Shown here in pieces: positions 36,703 through 45,576 of a stretch of 64,000 bases of DNA. Positions within the stretch are counted from its first letter, which is position 1. Every line of letters begins with the position of its first letter. A program made the position numbers and the translations under genes. The notes beneath the pieces were generated by a model that was not told where the DNA came from, ran no database searches, and worked only from the letters and a program-made list of their open reading frames with translations. This DNA is from a virus: the IMG/VR virus record IMGVR_UViG_3300042890_001842, positions 48,012-112,011 of that record. The stretch is one strand, 5' to 3'.

Positions 36703-37485
36703 TTACCTATATTCTCTTCTAGACCAAACTTTGTCCTTATAGACTCCACCATCTGGAACCCTATATTTTTTAGCGTTATTAAAAAATTCTAATTGTATTT
36801 CTCTTTCAGACAACAACTGTTTCTCATGATACCAGTTTTCTCTTTTAAATGGAAGTACTTGCATATATGGGGTTCCTGCTGGTATTGTTCCTTCCCAATC
36901 TTTTATAACAAAAAATGGAAATGATCCAGAAAGATTAACCTTATCATTATCAACAACGCCAGTTGTATTTAAAAATGGCAAGTCAAATCTATTCATTGGA
37001 GTCATGTATAAACAACTATATCCTTCTGGAACAACTAAACCCCAGTCTGGAAACCATGAGAAGTGGTCTTCATAATATCCTGTTGGATGCTTAAATTGTG
37101 GCATTGGAGGACGTTTAGTGCAAAAAGATTTATATCTTTCGTCTTCAACTTTTACATCTATCTTTCCATAGTCATTTTTAAAAAATGTAATATCGCAAGG
37201 AGTTTTTAAAACATACCCAGTCATAAATGCATCTAGAATAGCTGGACATGCTTTCCAGGTTGGAATCATGCCATAGTCATTAGTTGTACCTTCTTTTGGA
37301 AATGGACAGACTGCTTGCGGAGCTTTATAATATTCTCCATTTGGCATCTTTGCAAATCTATCTGCCTCTTTATACCAATCTGGAATCTCTGATTGTGTTG
37401 GAGATGGTACTGATGGACTATTTTCTGTCAACGAAGGATTAGTCCCTCTAAATAAAATTAAATGGCTTGAATCTTCATTTTGCAT
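36703..37485 (-). CDS. DUF6065-like protein, copy 2 (260 aa)
   Basis: Starts in a TAATG overlap with oxygenase paralogue 5. It contains DWYKEADRFAKMPNGEYY, a middle segment around DAFMTGYVLKTPCDITFFKN and GYSCLYMTPMNRFDLPFLNT. The layout matches copy 1 loosely. The alternation oxygenase / DUF6065-like / oxygenase / DUF6065-like suggests these act together, for example on the same sugar or protein. Function unknown. Confidence 0.6.
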   Translation of the reverse strand: MQNEDSSHLILFRGTNPSLTENSPSVPSPTQSEIPDWYKEADRFAKMPNGEYYKAPQAVCPFPKEGTTNDYGMIPTWKACPAILDAFMTGYVLKTPCDITFFKNDYGKIDVKVEDERYKSFCTKRPPMPQFKHPTGYYEDHFSWFPDWGLVVPEGYSCLYMTPMNRFDLPFLNTTGVVDNDKVNLSGSFPFFVIKDWEGTIPAGTPYMQVLPFKRENWYHEKQLLSEREIQLEFFNNAKKYRVPDGGVYKDKVWSRREYR

Positions 37486-38192
37486 TAATGAGACCTACTG
37501 CTTAAATCAGTCATAACGACTACACAGTATTTAGTACCACTCTTCATTGGTAAAGAGGCATGTTCATAAATATAGTTTGAAGGAAATACTGCTATGTCGC
37601 CAGACTTTGGAGTATAAACCAAATTATCTAGTCGTGGAAACTGAAGCTCTCCTCCTTCATAGTCATCATTTATATATATAACAGCTGAAACTGTGCAGTT
37701 GTAAGCTGGACCATGGTCTGCGTGTATTCTGAAATGCTTTCCTTCTCCTTCATACTTTACAAAGTTAAAAGCTTCGTAATACGTGATATTAATTCCCCAG
37801 TATCTACAGTAGTCGTCTATACACAACTTAAGCTTTTCATAAATCTCTTGATGCAAATCAATTAGCTCTGCATTGTTATCATTCCTTGGACCAAGGTTTT
37901 CTTGCTTATATCTAAAATCAACACAGTCTCTGGCTTTTTTAATTGGAGTTGTTGAGTTTGTTACTTGAGCCTCAGACCATGTATAAAATTTTCCGTCTGT
38001 CAAATTTGACTCAAGAGTAGAAATATATCTTGTTGCATCTTCTGTTGAAAAAACATTATGATAAATATTTAGACCTAGACCAGGGTTTGTTGTTGTTATT
38101 GAACTGTTAACCTGTCTTTCAGTCATTCTGTTTGCAGCTGTTTCTGATCTATCTTTGTTGAACCAATGATCTTGTTGGTCTGGGTATTCCAT
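37485..38192 (-). CDS. 2-oxoglutarate/Fe(II) dioxygenase, paralogue 5 (235 aa)
   Basis: Iron ligands His157-Asp159 (RIHADHG) and His211 (IYEHASLPM), Lys221 (GTKYC), core IYINDDYEGGELQF. It has an N-terminal extension of about 40 polar residues compared with paralogue 4. AGGAATAATTTA precedes the ATG. First gene of the oxygenase cluster after the small Cys-rich gene. Confidence 0.85.
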   Translation of the reverse strand: MEYPDQQDHWFNKDRSETAANRMTERQVNSSITTTNPGLGLNIYHNVFSTEDATRYISTLESNLTDGKFYTWSEAQVTNSTTPIKKARDCVDFRYKQENLGPRNDNNAELIDLHQEIYEKLKLCIDDYCRYWGINITYYEAFNFVKYEGEGKHFRIHADHGPAYNCTVSAVIYINDDYEGGELQFPRLDNLVYTPKSGDIAVFPSNYIYEHASLPMKSGTKYCVVVMTDLSSRSH

Positions 38193-38242
38193 TAAATTAT
38201 TCCTGTCTCTATAAGTAAATTATACAATATTTTGTTAATTTT

Positions 38243-38485
38243 TTAAAGTGGTTCTTTTTTCCATTTTTTAATTGGACATTCAGCATCTGCAAGCATTGTT
38301 TTTGCAGGCATGAAACAACCACACAATTTACACTGTTTTGTTATTTGAATAAAATTTTCACAAGACATACACGTGTCAAGTCTACTTTTAATAATAGACT
38401 GATCTTCTATACGCTTCCCTGAATCTAATATGTGCCATGGTCTTGAGTCACCAAGAGATTTTTTCCACTCTTCCCATTTTGACAT
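38243..38485 (-). CDS. Cysteine-rich zinc-binding small protein, DUF6171-like (80 aa)
   Basis: C-x2-C (CMSCENF), then C-x2-CGCF (CKLCGCFMPAKTM) and a last Cys in AECPIKKW: five to six metal-ligand cysteines. The pattern matches small DUF6171-like proteins found beside 2-oxoglutarate oxygenases in bacterial and phage clusters. It may bind zinc or iron and help the oxygenases; this is inference. Confidence 0.65.
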   Translation of the reverse strand: MSKWEEWKKSLGDSRPWHILDSGKRIEDQSIIKSRLDTCMSCENFIQITKQCKLCGCFMPAKTMLADAECPIKKWKKEPL

Positions 38486-38487
38486 AC

Positions 38488-38925
38488 TTATTCTGGTCCT
38501 CTGAAGCTAGAACCGTTCCAAATATCTCCTTTTGATACAAACTGATCATCTTGTATCTTTAAGAAAACAATATCCTGTGCAAATGCTGCCTCAAACATAT
38601 CGTCATTTAAAGTTTCTTTTGTTTGAAAAAATGTCAAAAATATTTTATTATCACATAAAATAGAGTAAGTTCTTGTAAAATCCCAATTTAAATTCATTGG
38701 TTCAAAAGAATCTCCTCCTGAAAAAGAATTACCATCCCAAACTGCATTAGTACACGCAGCATTTTGAAATGGAGAAGTGTTCATTCCAGTAATAGGGAGA
38801 CCACTATTAATTGCATTTTCGCATCTTTCTATAAATGGTGCTGGTGGGTTTGAGTGATCTGTTTGAACCTTAAATATTTCATATTCAGTTTCATTTATTT
38901 TAGTACCAATAGCATATCTATACAT
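38488..38925 (-). CDS. Hypothetical protein (145 aa)
   Basis: Beta-rich, ending DIWNGSSFRGPE and containing AVWDGNSFSGG, a repeated W-.-G-.-S-F motif seen in small phage fibre-associated proteins. A ribosome-binding site AGAGGA precedes the ATG. It lies between the repeat protein and the oxygenase cluster. Function unknown. Confidence 0.65.
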   Translation of the reverse strand: MYRYAIGTKINETEYEIFKVQTDHSNPPAPFIERCENAINSGLPITGMNTSPFQNAACTNAVWDGNSFSGGDSFEPMNLNWDFTRTYSILCDNKIFLTFFQTKETLNDDMFEAAFAQDIVFLKIQDDQFVSKGDIWNGSSFRGPE

Positions 38926-38988
38926 ATATCCTCTTTTCTAAACTAATAATATCATATAAAAATAAACATTTCAATAGCAAATAACTAT

Positions 38989-39870
38989 TTAAACTGCACA
39001 GTCACAATTACAACCAGGTCCAAAACTTCCAGGATAACATCCACCACAGTTTGCTCCACAGCTTGCAAAGGTTGGGAAGTAAGGGAAGAACGGGAAGTAC
39101 GGGAAGTACGGTGGGAAGAACGGGAAGAACGGTGGGAAGAACGGGAAGAACGGGAAGAACGGGAAGAACGGGAAGTACGGGAAGTACGGTGGGAAGAACG
39201 GGAAGAACGGTGGGAAGAACGGGAAGAACGGGAAGAATGGGAAGTACGGGAAGTACGGGAAGTACGGTGGGAAGAACGGGAAGAACGGTGGGAAGAACGG
39301 GAAGAATGGGAAGAACGGGAAGTACGGGAAGTAAGGGAAGAATGGTGGGAAGAATGGGAAGAACGGTGGGAAGAACGGGAAGAACGGTGGGAAGAACGGG
39401 AAGAACGGGAAGAATGGGAAGTACGGGAAGTAAGGGAAGAATGGTGGGAAGAATGGGAAGAACGGTGGGAAGAACGGGAAGAACGGTGGGAAGAACGGGA
39501 AGAACGGGAAGAATGGGAAGTACGGGAAGTAAGGGAAGAATGGTGGGAAGAATGGGAAGTACGGTGGGAAGAATGGGAAGTAAGGTGGGAAGAACGGGAA
39601 GAATGGGAAGTACGGGAAGTAAGGGAAGTACGGGAAGAAAGGTGGGAAGAATGGGAAGTACGGTGGGAAGAACGGGAAGAACGGTGGGAAGAACGGGAAA
39701 AATGGGAAGTAAGGTGGGAAGAAAGGAAAATAAGGAGGAAAGAACGGAAAGAAGGGAGGAAAGAACGGAAAGTAAGGTGGGAAGAACGGTGCAGAAACAA
39801 TAGTAGCCATAGTAACTCCTGTGGCTTTTTTATTTTTTTTGTCTTTGCTATCGTTTCCTCTTGATGCCAT
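38989..39870 (-). CDS. Phe/Tyr-Pro tripeptide-repeat protein with Cys-rich tail (293 aa)
   Basis: Residues 1-28 are basic then short hydrophobic (MASRGNDSKDKKNKK, then VTMATIVSAP). From about 29 to 266 the protein consists only of FFP/YFP units and occasional extra Pro (FFPPYFPFFPPFFPFFP and so on). The last 27 residues hold six Cys (ASCGANCGGCYPG, then GCNCDCAV). The start chosen is the ATG in a TAATG overlap with the fibre gene; the frame is open 10 codons further. Other frames of the repeat are also open, but this one has a sensible start, end and composition. Its motif also occurs in the 1109-aa fibre, so a virion-surface role is likely. Abundant proline makes it a possible substrate of the adjacent hydroxylases. 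Confidence 0.75.
   Translation of the reverse strand: MASRGNDSKDKKNKKATGVTMATIVSAPFFPPYFPFFPPFFPFFPPYFPFFPPYFPFFPFFPPFFPFFPPYFPFFPPFFPYFPYFPYFPFFPFFPPYFPFFPPYFPFFPPFFPYFPYFPFFPFFPFFPPFFPFFPPFFPFFPPFFPYFPYFPFFPFFPFFPPFFPFFPPFFPFFPPFFPYFPYFPFFPFFPFFPPFFPFFPPYFPYFPYFPFFPFFPFFPPFFPFFPPYFPYFPFFPFFPFFPFFPPFFPFFPPYFPYFPFFPYFPTFASCGANCGGCYPGSFGPGCNCDCAV
39071..39785. repeat. Degenerate 9-bp / 21-bp tandem repeat, G-run rich on the plus strand
   Basis: Units are GGGAAGAAC or GGGAAGTAC, with GGT inserted at intervals. The plus strand has runs of GGG every 9 bp, fitting the G3-N1-7 quadruplex rule in places (for example near 39135-39175). The plus strand is the template of the repeat gene. Left end (39710-39785) is more diverged. 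Confidence 0.9.
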
Positions 39871-40562
39871 TATGAGATTCCATTTCCTCCGATAAGCCAC
39901 TCAGTAGTATTTATTTTTACGAGTGTACACATTCCATTTGAGGCAAGTGTTCTTCCAGATCCAGTGGTTGCAGTATTTGCTAATCTTAATGTATCAGTAG
40001 TTATATTTATAGTTGTAGAAATACCATTACCATTAATAATAACAATCGATGTACCAATTGGAAATGCTGTAGCACTATTTGCTGGAATTGTTATTGTTTG
40101 TCCAGATGTTGTGGTCATATAAATATGCTTGCCAGCATCTGAGGCAGCTAATGTTCTTCCGCCAGATGTTACTGCAACTTGTGGCATACCCATATATCCT
40201 GCACTAGCTGCAGCTGTGGAAGTAGTACCATCTGCAGGAAATGCAGTAGTTTTAATTGTAGAAGATCCAAGAGTAATACCAGTAACAGTTGATGTAAATA
40301 TACTTGCTGCAGATGCGTTATTTGATCCAATTGTAGGGGATGCGTAGTTAAGGTTTACTGCACCAGTAAAAGATGCTCCAGATAGTGCCGCATAAGTAGA
40401 AGAAGCTGTTCCAGTTGTTAAGTAGGTTGAAGAGTCTACAGATCCATTAGCTTTAAGAAATTGAGAGGCGGTGCCTCCAGTAATAGCAAGAGAGGTGCCA
40501 GTAATAGTACCACCTGCATCAATACCGTTCTTTACTCTAAAGTTTTTATCTTGTGTTGCCAC
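39870..40562 (-). CDS. Tail fibre-type protein (230 aa)
   Basis: Starts MATQDKNFRVKNGIDAGGTI (GTG start after a GGGATAGG site). The low-complexity T/S/G/A-rich body and a C-terminal beta segment (SGQTITIPANSATAFPIGTS, CTLVKINTTEWLIGG) are typical of fibre proteins. The opening D-K-.-F-R-V-K-.-G matches the next fibre gene (TIDKSFRVKSGAVV), so these share a virion attachment peptide. Confidence 0.8.
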   Translation of the reverse strand: MATQDKNFRVKNGIDAGGTITGTSLAITGGTASQFLKANGSVDSSTYLTTGTASSTYAALSGASFTGAVNLNYASPTIGSNNASAASIFTSTVTGITLGSSTIKTTAFPADGTTSTAAASAGYMGMPQVAVTSGGRTLAASDAGKHIYMTTTSGQTITIPANSATAFPIGTSIVIINGNGISTTINITTDTLRLANTATTGSGRTLASNGMCTLVKINTTEWLIGGNGIS

Positions 40563-40599
40563 AGAAGTTCACCTATCCCTTCTTAATATATAGTATGTA

Positions 40600-42798
40600 C
40601 TATGCTGCTATTAAAGTTCTCATTGCTTTTGCTACTAGCCCACCATTTCCTGTAGTTGGAGTAACTGTAATAGTTACCGTTCCAGCTGTGAGAGTTGCAG
40701 TAATTGTGAATAAATCTGTAGATGTCATAACGTTACCATATTCTGAAATATGAACATCTGCAGCATTAACGGTAACTAGTAGTTCTGTTAATTCACGCTC
40801 ATTTCCGCTTTTTCCTTGAATCAGATACTTTCCAGAAGTAAATGATGCTACTGCAAATGTATCCAAGGTATAACCAGTTCCAGCAGTCGCACATGTGACT
40901 GTTACAGAAGAGTCTTGTGAGTTTGCATATGCTACAGATGTTGCTGTAGCTGCTCCTATAGTTGGAGTTGTTAGTGTTGGGGAGTTTGCGAATACTAGAC
41001 CACCAGATGATCCTTGCTCATCAGTTATGGCTGCTGCTAGGTTTGCTGAAGATGGAGTTGTCAAGAATGTTGCAATTCCTGATCCCATTTGAGTAACGCT
41101 TAGAGTACCGTCTCCACCAGATGTAGTTACAAGACCATTTGTTGTTAATGAGCCTAGCTTCTTATTGGTTAAGCTTTCTGTTCCAGCCAAAGTAGCAAGT
41201 GTTCCAGTAGTTGGAAGAGTTACGCTTGTATTTCCAGTTGCTGTAAATGTTTGTGTAAATGAACCAGAGTGTGTAACGTTTCCTGCCAAAGTAATTGTAT
41301 TTGAACCATTATTTACTCCAGTACCACCGTATGTTGAACCAATTACTGATCCTTGCCAAGTGCCTGTTCCAATTGTTCCAAGTGTTGTAATTGATGTTTG
41401 TCCAACATATGTTGATGCAATATCAATGCTATCTGAATTTACGGTAATTCTATTTGAAGTTCCGCCTACATCATATGCATTTCCATTTTTTACAAGACCA
41501 GCTCCAGCTGTTGCTGTAGATGCTCCTGAGAACTGTGTCCATGTTACTGCGTCTGTTCCAATTGTTGTAACTTTTGCAGTTTGAACCCATAAAGTTGTTC
41601 CGTTCGTTGTACCTGATGCTACATAAACAAGATCTCCTGATCCCATTTCTGGTGTAGTGTTTTGATCTTCAGCACGTGTAAGTACCCAAGCTACTGCTCC
41701 TGTACCAAGAGTTGTAATAGTATAAATACCATTTTGCAATGCTGTTGTTTGGTTCTTAACAAGCACTCTGTCATTTAGTACTGGTGTCTGACCATCGATT
41801 GTAAATGCTGCCAGTGTTCCAGAGTTTGTAAGTGTTGCTCCAACTCCAGATGTTCCATTGCTATATGTTGCAGTTAAGTTAGCAGTTGTTGATGCTACTA
41901 CTGCTGCGTGAGCATTTAATCCTGCTGCTGCATTATCAACATATTGCTTTGTTGCTGCTTGTAGTGCAGATGAAGGATCTTGAGCTAATGTTACTGTTCC
42001 AGTAAATGTTGGATTATTCAGAGGAGCTCTAGATGTATCAGTTGGGTGAACGTGATCTTGTCTTGCTACTGTTGTTGAAGTTCCAACTGCAGCCGTTCCA
42101 TTCATTGGTGAAGTTGCGCTTGCAAGTGCTGTTATGCTATTAAAAGATGTACCAGTTGCAACGCCAATATTTGGAGTTGTAAGAGTTGGAGATGTTGCAA
42201 ATACTAATGCGCCAGATCCAGTTTCATCTGAAATAATTCCAGCCAACTGTGAAGATGTAGTTGATGAAAATGCGCTTAGGTTATTTGATGTATATGCTAC
42301 TGTTCCGCCTGCGCCAAATGCTACAGAAGAAGCATCAGTTCCTGTAAATGTTAATGTATTGCTTGCTGTAAGAGTTTTTCCGTCTGCAATTGTTAATGTT
42401 GACCCTGTAGCAGGAGCAGTAAATGCAACTTTGTTGATAGATGTTGCTGTAGCTATGCCTAGAGTTGGAGTTATAAGAGTTGGGCTTGATGCAAATACGA
42501 GAGATCCGCTACCAGTCTCATCAGAAATTATTCCAGCTAATTGTGAAGAAGTTGTTGATGAAAAGAATCCAAGATTGTTAGAGCTGAGTGCTAGCGTTCC
42601 AGCAGCATCTTGAATAGTAATTGCTCTTGATGCAGTAAGCGTAGTTGGGCTAATTGTAGCAGCATATGTTCCGCTTCCACCTGCCCTACCAGTAATGATG
42701 ACCGCATCTTGTGTATCCGCTGGTCTTACAATAATTCCAGAGGAGCCCTCTACTACCGCTCCACTTTTTACTCTAAAAGACTTATCTATTGTTGCCAT
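40600..42798 (-). CDS. Tail fibre protein (732 aa)
   Basis: N-terminal FRVKSGAVVEGSSGIIV, repeated units such as SSTTSQLAGIISDETGSGSL (three times), ARQDHVHPTDTSRAPLNNPT and the fibre domain LNDRVLVKNQTTALQNGIYT. These are standard modules of phage fibre shafts and are shared with the 502-aa fibre downstream in the map. The C-terminal about 100 residues (ELLVTVNAADVHISEYGNVM, GGLVAKAMRTLIAA) match the end of the 272-aa protein in style and may be the receptor tip. Confidence 0.85.
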   Translation of the reverse strand: MATIDKSFRVKSGAVVEGSSGIIVRPADTQDAVIITGRAGGSGTYAATISPTTLTASRAITIQDAAGTLALSSNNLGFFSSTTSSQLAGIISDETGSGSLVFASSPTLITPTLGIATATSINKVAFTAPATGSTLTIADGKTLTASNTLTFTGTDASSVAFGAGGTVAYTSNNLSAFSSTTSSQLAGIISDETGSGALVFATSPTLTTPNIGVATGTSFNSITALASATSPMNGTAAVGTSTTVARQDHVHPTDTSRAPLNNPTFTGTVTLAQDPSSALQAATKQYVDNAAAGLNAHAAVVASTTANLTATYSNGTSGVGATLTNSGTLAAFTIDGQTPVLNDRVLVKNQTTALQNGIYTITTLGTGAVAWVLTRAEDQNTTPEMGSGDLVYVASGTTNGTTLWVQTAKVTTIGTDAVTWTQFSGASTATAGAGLVKNGNAYDVGGTSNRITVNSDSIDIASTYVGQTSITTLGTIGTGTWQGSVIGSTYGGTGVNNGSNTITLAGNVTHSGSFTQTFTATGNTSVTLPTTGTLATLAGTESLTNKKLGSLTTNGLVTTSGGDGTLSVTQMGSGIATFLTTPSSANLAAAITDEQGSSGGLVFANSPTLTTPTIGAATATSVAYANSQDSSVTVTCATAGTGYTLDTFAVASFTSGKYLIQGKSGNERELTELLVTVNAADVHISEYGNVMTSTDLFTITATLTAGTVTITVTPTTGNGGLVAKAMRTLIAA

Positions 42799-42810
42799 AT
42801 TCTATCTCCC

Positions 42811-43629
42811 TTAAAACTTTATTCCAGTTCTAAAAAATCTTACCGTTATAGGGGATTTTCCAGATACTGGCGTAATCTTTAAACTAATTATACCACTTGT
42901 TTTTTCTGCTGATACCGTGGCTAGCTCAGTACTTGAGTATACATCTCCATACTGAGAAATCAATAAATTTGAGCCATCATTGGCTACAATTACCTCTGTA
43001 ACATGAACTTCATTAGAATATACAAATTGAAGCAAATACTTTAAAGTTCGCCATTCTGTGTCTGAGGTGGTATCTACCGTTGTCTGATTTTCTATACCAG
43101 ACACTATAGATTCTAAATTATTTGTCTTTATACCTACATTAGATATACTATTAGTAACATCTGAGGTTAAAGCAACTGTTCCAGTATTATCTGGCAGTGT
43201 TATTGTTCTGTCCGCCGTAGGATCTAAAAGTGTTAGTATGGTCTCAAATTCATTTGCTGTTAGCCCCTCGAAAATAATATTGTCACTGATTATAGGACTA
43301 GTTAGGGTTTTATTTGTTAAAGTTTGCGTTCCAGAATTTGTTGTTACCGTAGAATCTATATCTAAAGTTATAGTATTGGTACCATCATCGTATGTTTTGT
43401 CAAGACCAGTTCCAGCCACTAGAGCATTATTTACTGCATCTTGAGACAATTCGTCTAAATCAGAAGGTAGAATTGATGCATAAGAAAGAGATGTCCAATT
43501 TGATGAACCATTTCCTATTTTAAACTTTCCAGTATTAGTCTCAAAACCAATTTCGCCTGCTGATAAAACTGTATTACTGGAAGTCCAGTTTGATGATGTA
43601 TCTCTTCTTACTTGAATCTTCGTTGCCAT
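42811..43629 (-). CDS. Tail fibre protein with tropism-determinant-like N-terminus (272 aa)
   Basis: MATKIQVRRDTSSNWTSSNT and LSAGEIGFETNTGKFKIGNG match the N-terminal domain seen in phage fibre/hyaluronidase-like proteins (R-R-D-T-.-.-.-W, G-E-I-G-.-.-T, K-I-G-.-G). Next come TNSGTQTLTNKTLTSPIISD and a C-terminal beta domain with LISQYGDVYSSTELATVSAE, similar to the end of the 732-aa fibre. Confidence 0.83.
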   Translation of the reverse strand: MATKIQVRRDTSSNWTSSNTVLSAGEIGFETNTGKFKIGNGSSNWTSLSYASILPSDLDELSQDAVNNALVAGTGLDKTYDDGTNTITLDIDSTVTTNSGTQTLTNKTLTSPIISDNIIFEGLTANEFETILTLLDPTADRTITLPDNTGTVALTSDVTNSISNVGIKTNNLESIVSGIENQTTVDTTSDTEWRTLKYLLQFVYSNEVHVTEVIVANDGSNLLISQYGDVYSSTELATVSAEKTSGIISLKITPVSGKSPITVRFFRTGIKF

Positions 43630-43648
43630 TTTACCTCCCTATTAATTA

Positions 43649-44053
43649 TCATACATTATAATATGCATTGATAAAGGTTCCTTCTGTTGAATAGCCGCCA
43701 TCCAAAACTAAATCAAAACTCATTGTTGAAGCTCCACCGCCATCTATTGGACTTTGAGCTTCAGATCTATAAGCTATTTCGTTCCATATATTATTATAAG
43801 CAATAGCAAAACTATTTGTAACTGTGTTAAATGCTATTGTACCATTAACTGGTGACGATGCATATTCATTTACAATCTGAACAGAATTTGCTGTTGCTGC
43901 CGATGTTGTCGATGCAAGAGCAATCCATGTCGATCCGTTATAAAGCTTTAAAAGATTTAAAGAAGTATTAAAATAAATAGCACCAACTGTTCCACCCGCT
44001 GGATCTGAATCTAAAGAGGGCGGAACAATAGGCGTTAAATATTTTCTTGCCAC
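43649..44053 (-). CDS. Fibre-associated protein (134 aa)
   Basis: GTVGAIYFNTSLNLLKLYNG and STWIALAS resemble the short beta-hairpin module G-.-I-Y-F-.-T-.-.-.-.-.-.-Y-.-G-.-.-W found at the start of the 502-aa fibre. It probably forms a small fibre or spike. GTG start. Three bases separate it from the next fibre gene. Confidence 0.7.
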   Translation of the reverse strand: MARKYLTPIVPPSLDSDPAGGTVGAIYFNTSLNLLKLYNGSTWIALASTTSAATANSVQIVNEYASSPVNGTIAFNTVTNSFAIAYNNIWNEIAYRSEAQSPIDGGGASTMSFDLVLDGGYSTEGTFINAYYNV

Positions 44054-44055
44054 TT

Positions 44056-45564
44056 TTAACCAACTACTACTACTCTATATTGATTTGCAGATGGTGCTGT
44101 TGCAAATTTAATTGTAACTGTATTTACTCCTGTATGTTCAACATCTGGAAAGACCTCAGCATATGGTGAGTTATTATCATAAACAGCAACGGTAACATCT
44201 CTTGTATTAAAATTGTGAGTTACTGTGTGTGAAGTTGCTGATGAAATATCTTCTGAGTGCTTACGAACTCCATAACCTGAAGCAAATCCAAGTACTCCAG
44301 TTGAAAATTGCAATCCAGTTCCAGCATTTATTCCTAGACCATTTATGTCTACAGATAAGCCACGAGATGTATCAGTCTTTACTTCAATTGCACCACCAGT
44401 ATTTGTAAGAGATGCATTTCCGCTGCTTGGAGTTACATCTGCACTAAATACTGTGCCAGTTAAAGTTAGTCCTGATCCAGCTGTATAAGTTCCAGCTCCT
44501 GAAAATTGAGTAAAGCTAATTGCATCTGTACCTATTGTTGCTGGCTTTAAAGTTTGAACCCAGCCAGTAGAAGCATAAGTGGTACCTTCTGATACATATA
44601 TAAAGTCTCCAGATGCTACTTCTAATGCTGTATCAAAATCTGTTGCACGAACTGCTGATCCAGAAGATTGAACAACATAAATACCATTTTGTGATCCTGT
44701 AGTTTGTGCATTAACAAGTACTCTATCTCCTGCGACAAGAGTTACTCCATCAATTATATCTCCAGCTTCAAGTGCTGTAGACAAATCAATATTTGATGCT
44801 ACATAAACTCTGGCTGCAGCATGGATATGAAGTCCTTCTGAAACTGCATCCACATAGCCCTTTGTTGCTGCATCAGCTGAATTAACAGGTGTTGCAAGAT
44901 TTGTAATTGTTTGGCTATTCATTGAGAATGAAGAGCTTGGGGCTGTTAAATCTGTTACCTTATTTGTTGTTAAAATTACAGTTCCAGATAAATCAGGAAG
45001 TGAAATTGTTCTATCATCTGTTGGATCTATAACTTGCAAATTAGTTTCAAAATTATTTGCTGTCGAACCCTCAAACACTATAGTGGAATCACTTAAAGAT
45101 AGTCCGCTAACTATTGGGGAGCCAATCGTTTTGTTTGTAAGTGTTTCTGCTCCAGATAATGTTGCAAAGTCCCCATCAGTCAGTGCTGTATTAAACTCTG
45201 CTATGGTTCCAGAAACTGTATTTGAGCCAAGTGCAATAGTCTTATTTGTAAGAGTTTGCGTTCCGCTATTTGTTGTTACTGCCGAATCGATCTGTAAAGT
45301 TAAAGTTCCATTATTATCATCGTATAGTTTATTAAGACCAGTTCCATTTATAATCATTGTAGAAACTACGTCTTGAATTACTTCTGCAGCACCTGATGCT
45401 GGAATCCATGCGGTTCCGTTGTAAAAGTATAAAATATTATCAGTAGTATCAAAATAAATTTGACCAGCTACTGGACTTGATGGTGCTGTACTTAAATTTT
45501 GAACTCTAGCATTCTGAAGCTCGTTCTTATTCAGATTTATGCTGGTTACAAATAATCTTGCCAT
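44056..45564 (-). CDS. Tail fibre protein (502 aa)
   Basis: N-terminal AGQIYFDTTDNILYFYNGTA, then VTTNSGTQTLTNKTIALGS, INSADAATKGYVDAV-like hinge (PVNSADAATKGYVDAVSEGL), the domain VAGDRVLVNAQTTGSQNGIY, and a C-terminal VTHNFNTRDVTVAVYDNNSP, which is a frequent fibre-tip module. The DRVLV domain is homologous to the one in the 732-aa fibre. AAGGAGC precedes the ATG. Confidence 0.85.
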   Translation of the reverse strand: MARLFVTSINLNKNELQNARVQNLSTAPSSPVAGQIYFDTTDNILYFYNGTAWIPASGAAEVIQDVVSTMIINGTGLNKLYDDNNGTLTLQIDSAVTTNSGTQTLTNKTIALGSNTVSGTIAEFNTALTDGDFATLSGAETLTNKTIGSPIVSGLSLSDSTIVFEGSTANNFETNLQVIDPTDDRTISLPDLSGTVILTTNKVTDLTAPSSSFSMNSQTITNLATPVNSADAATKGYVDAVSEGLHIHAAARVYVASNIDLSTALEAGDIIDGVTLVAGDRVLVNAQTTGSQNGIYVVQSSGSAVRATDFDTALEVASGDFIYVSEGTTYASTGWVQTLKPATIGTDAISFTQFSGAGTYTAGSGLTLTGTVFSADVTPSSGNASLTNTGGAIEVKTDTSRGLSVDINGLGINAGTGLQFSTGVLGFASGYGVRKHSEDISSATSHTVTHNFNTRDVTVAVYDNNSPYAEVFPDVEHTGVNTVTIKFATAPSANQYRVVVVG

Positions 45565-45576
45565 TTTCTTTGCTCC

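Noticed and set aside
39071-39785. CRISPR-like array
   Set aside because: The repeat has 9-21-bp units with no unique spacers and is fully coding; it is a protein repeat.
38985-39800. 271-codon minus-strand frame rich in Ser-His-Arg in the repeat
   Set aside because: It is a shifted reading of the same repeat. The FFP frame has a coupled start and a distinct Cys-rich end, and its motif also appears in frame in the 1109-aa fibre.
39051-39803. 250-codon plus-strand frame rich in Gly-Arg-Thr-Gly across the repeat
   Set aside because: It is the antisense reading of the 9-bp repeat, which keeps all frames open. It has no ribosome-binding site and lies on the strand opposite its operon.
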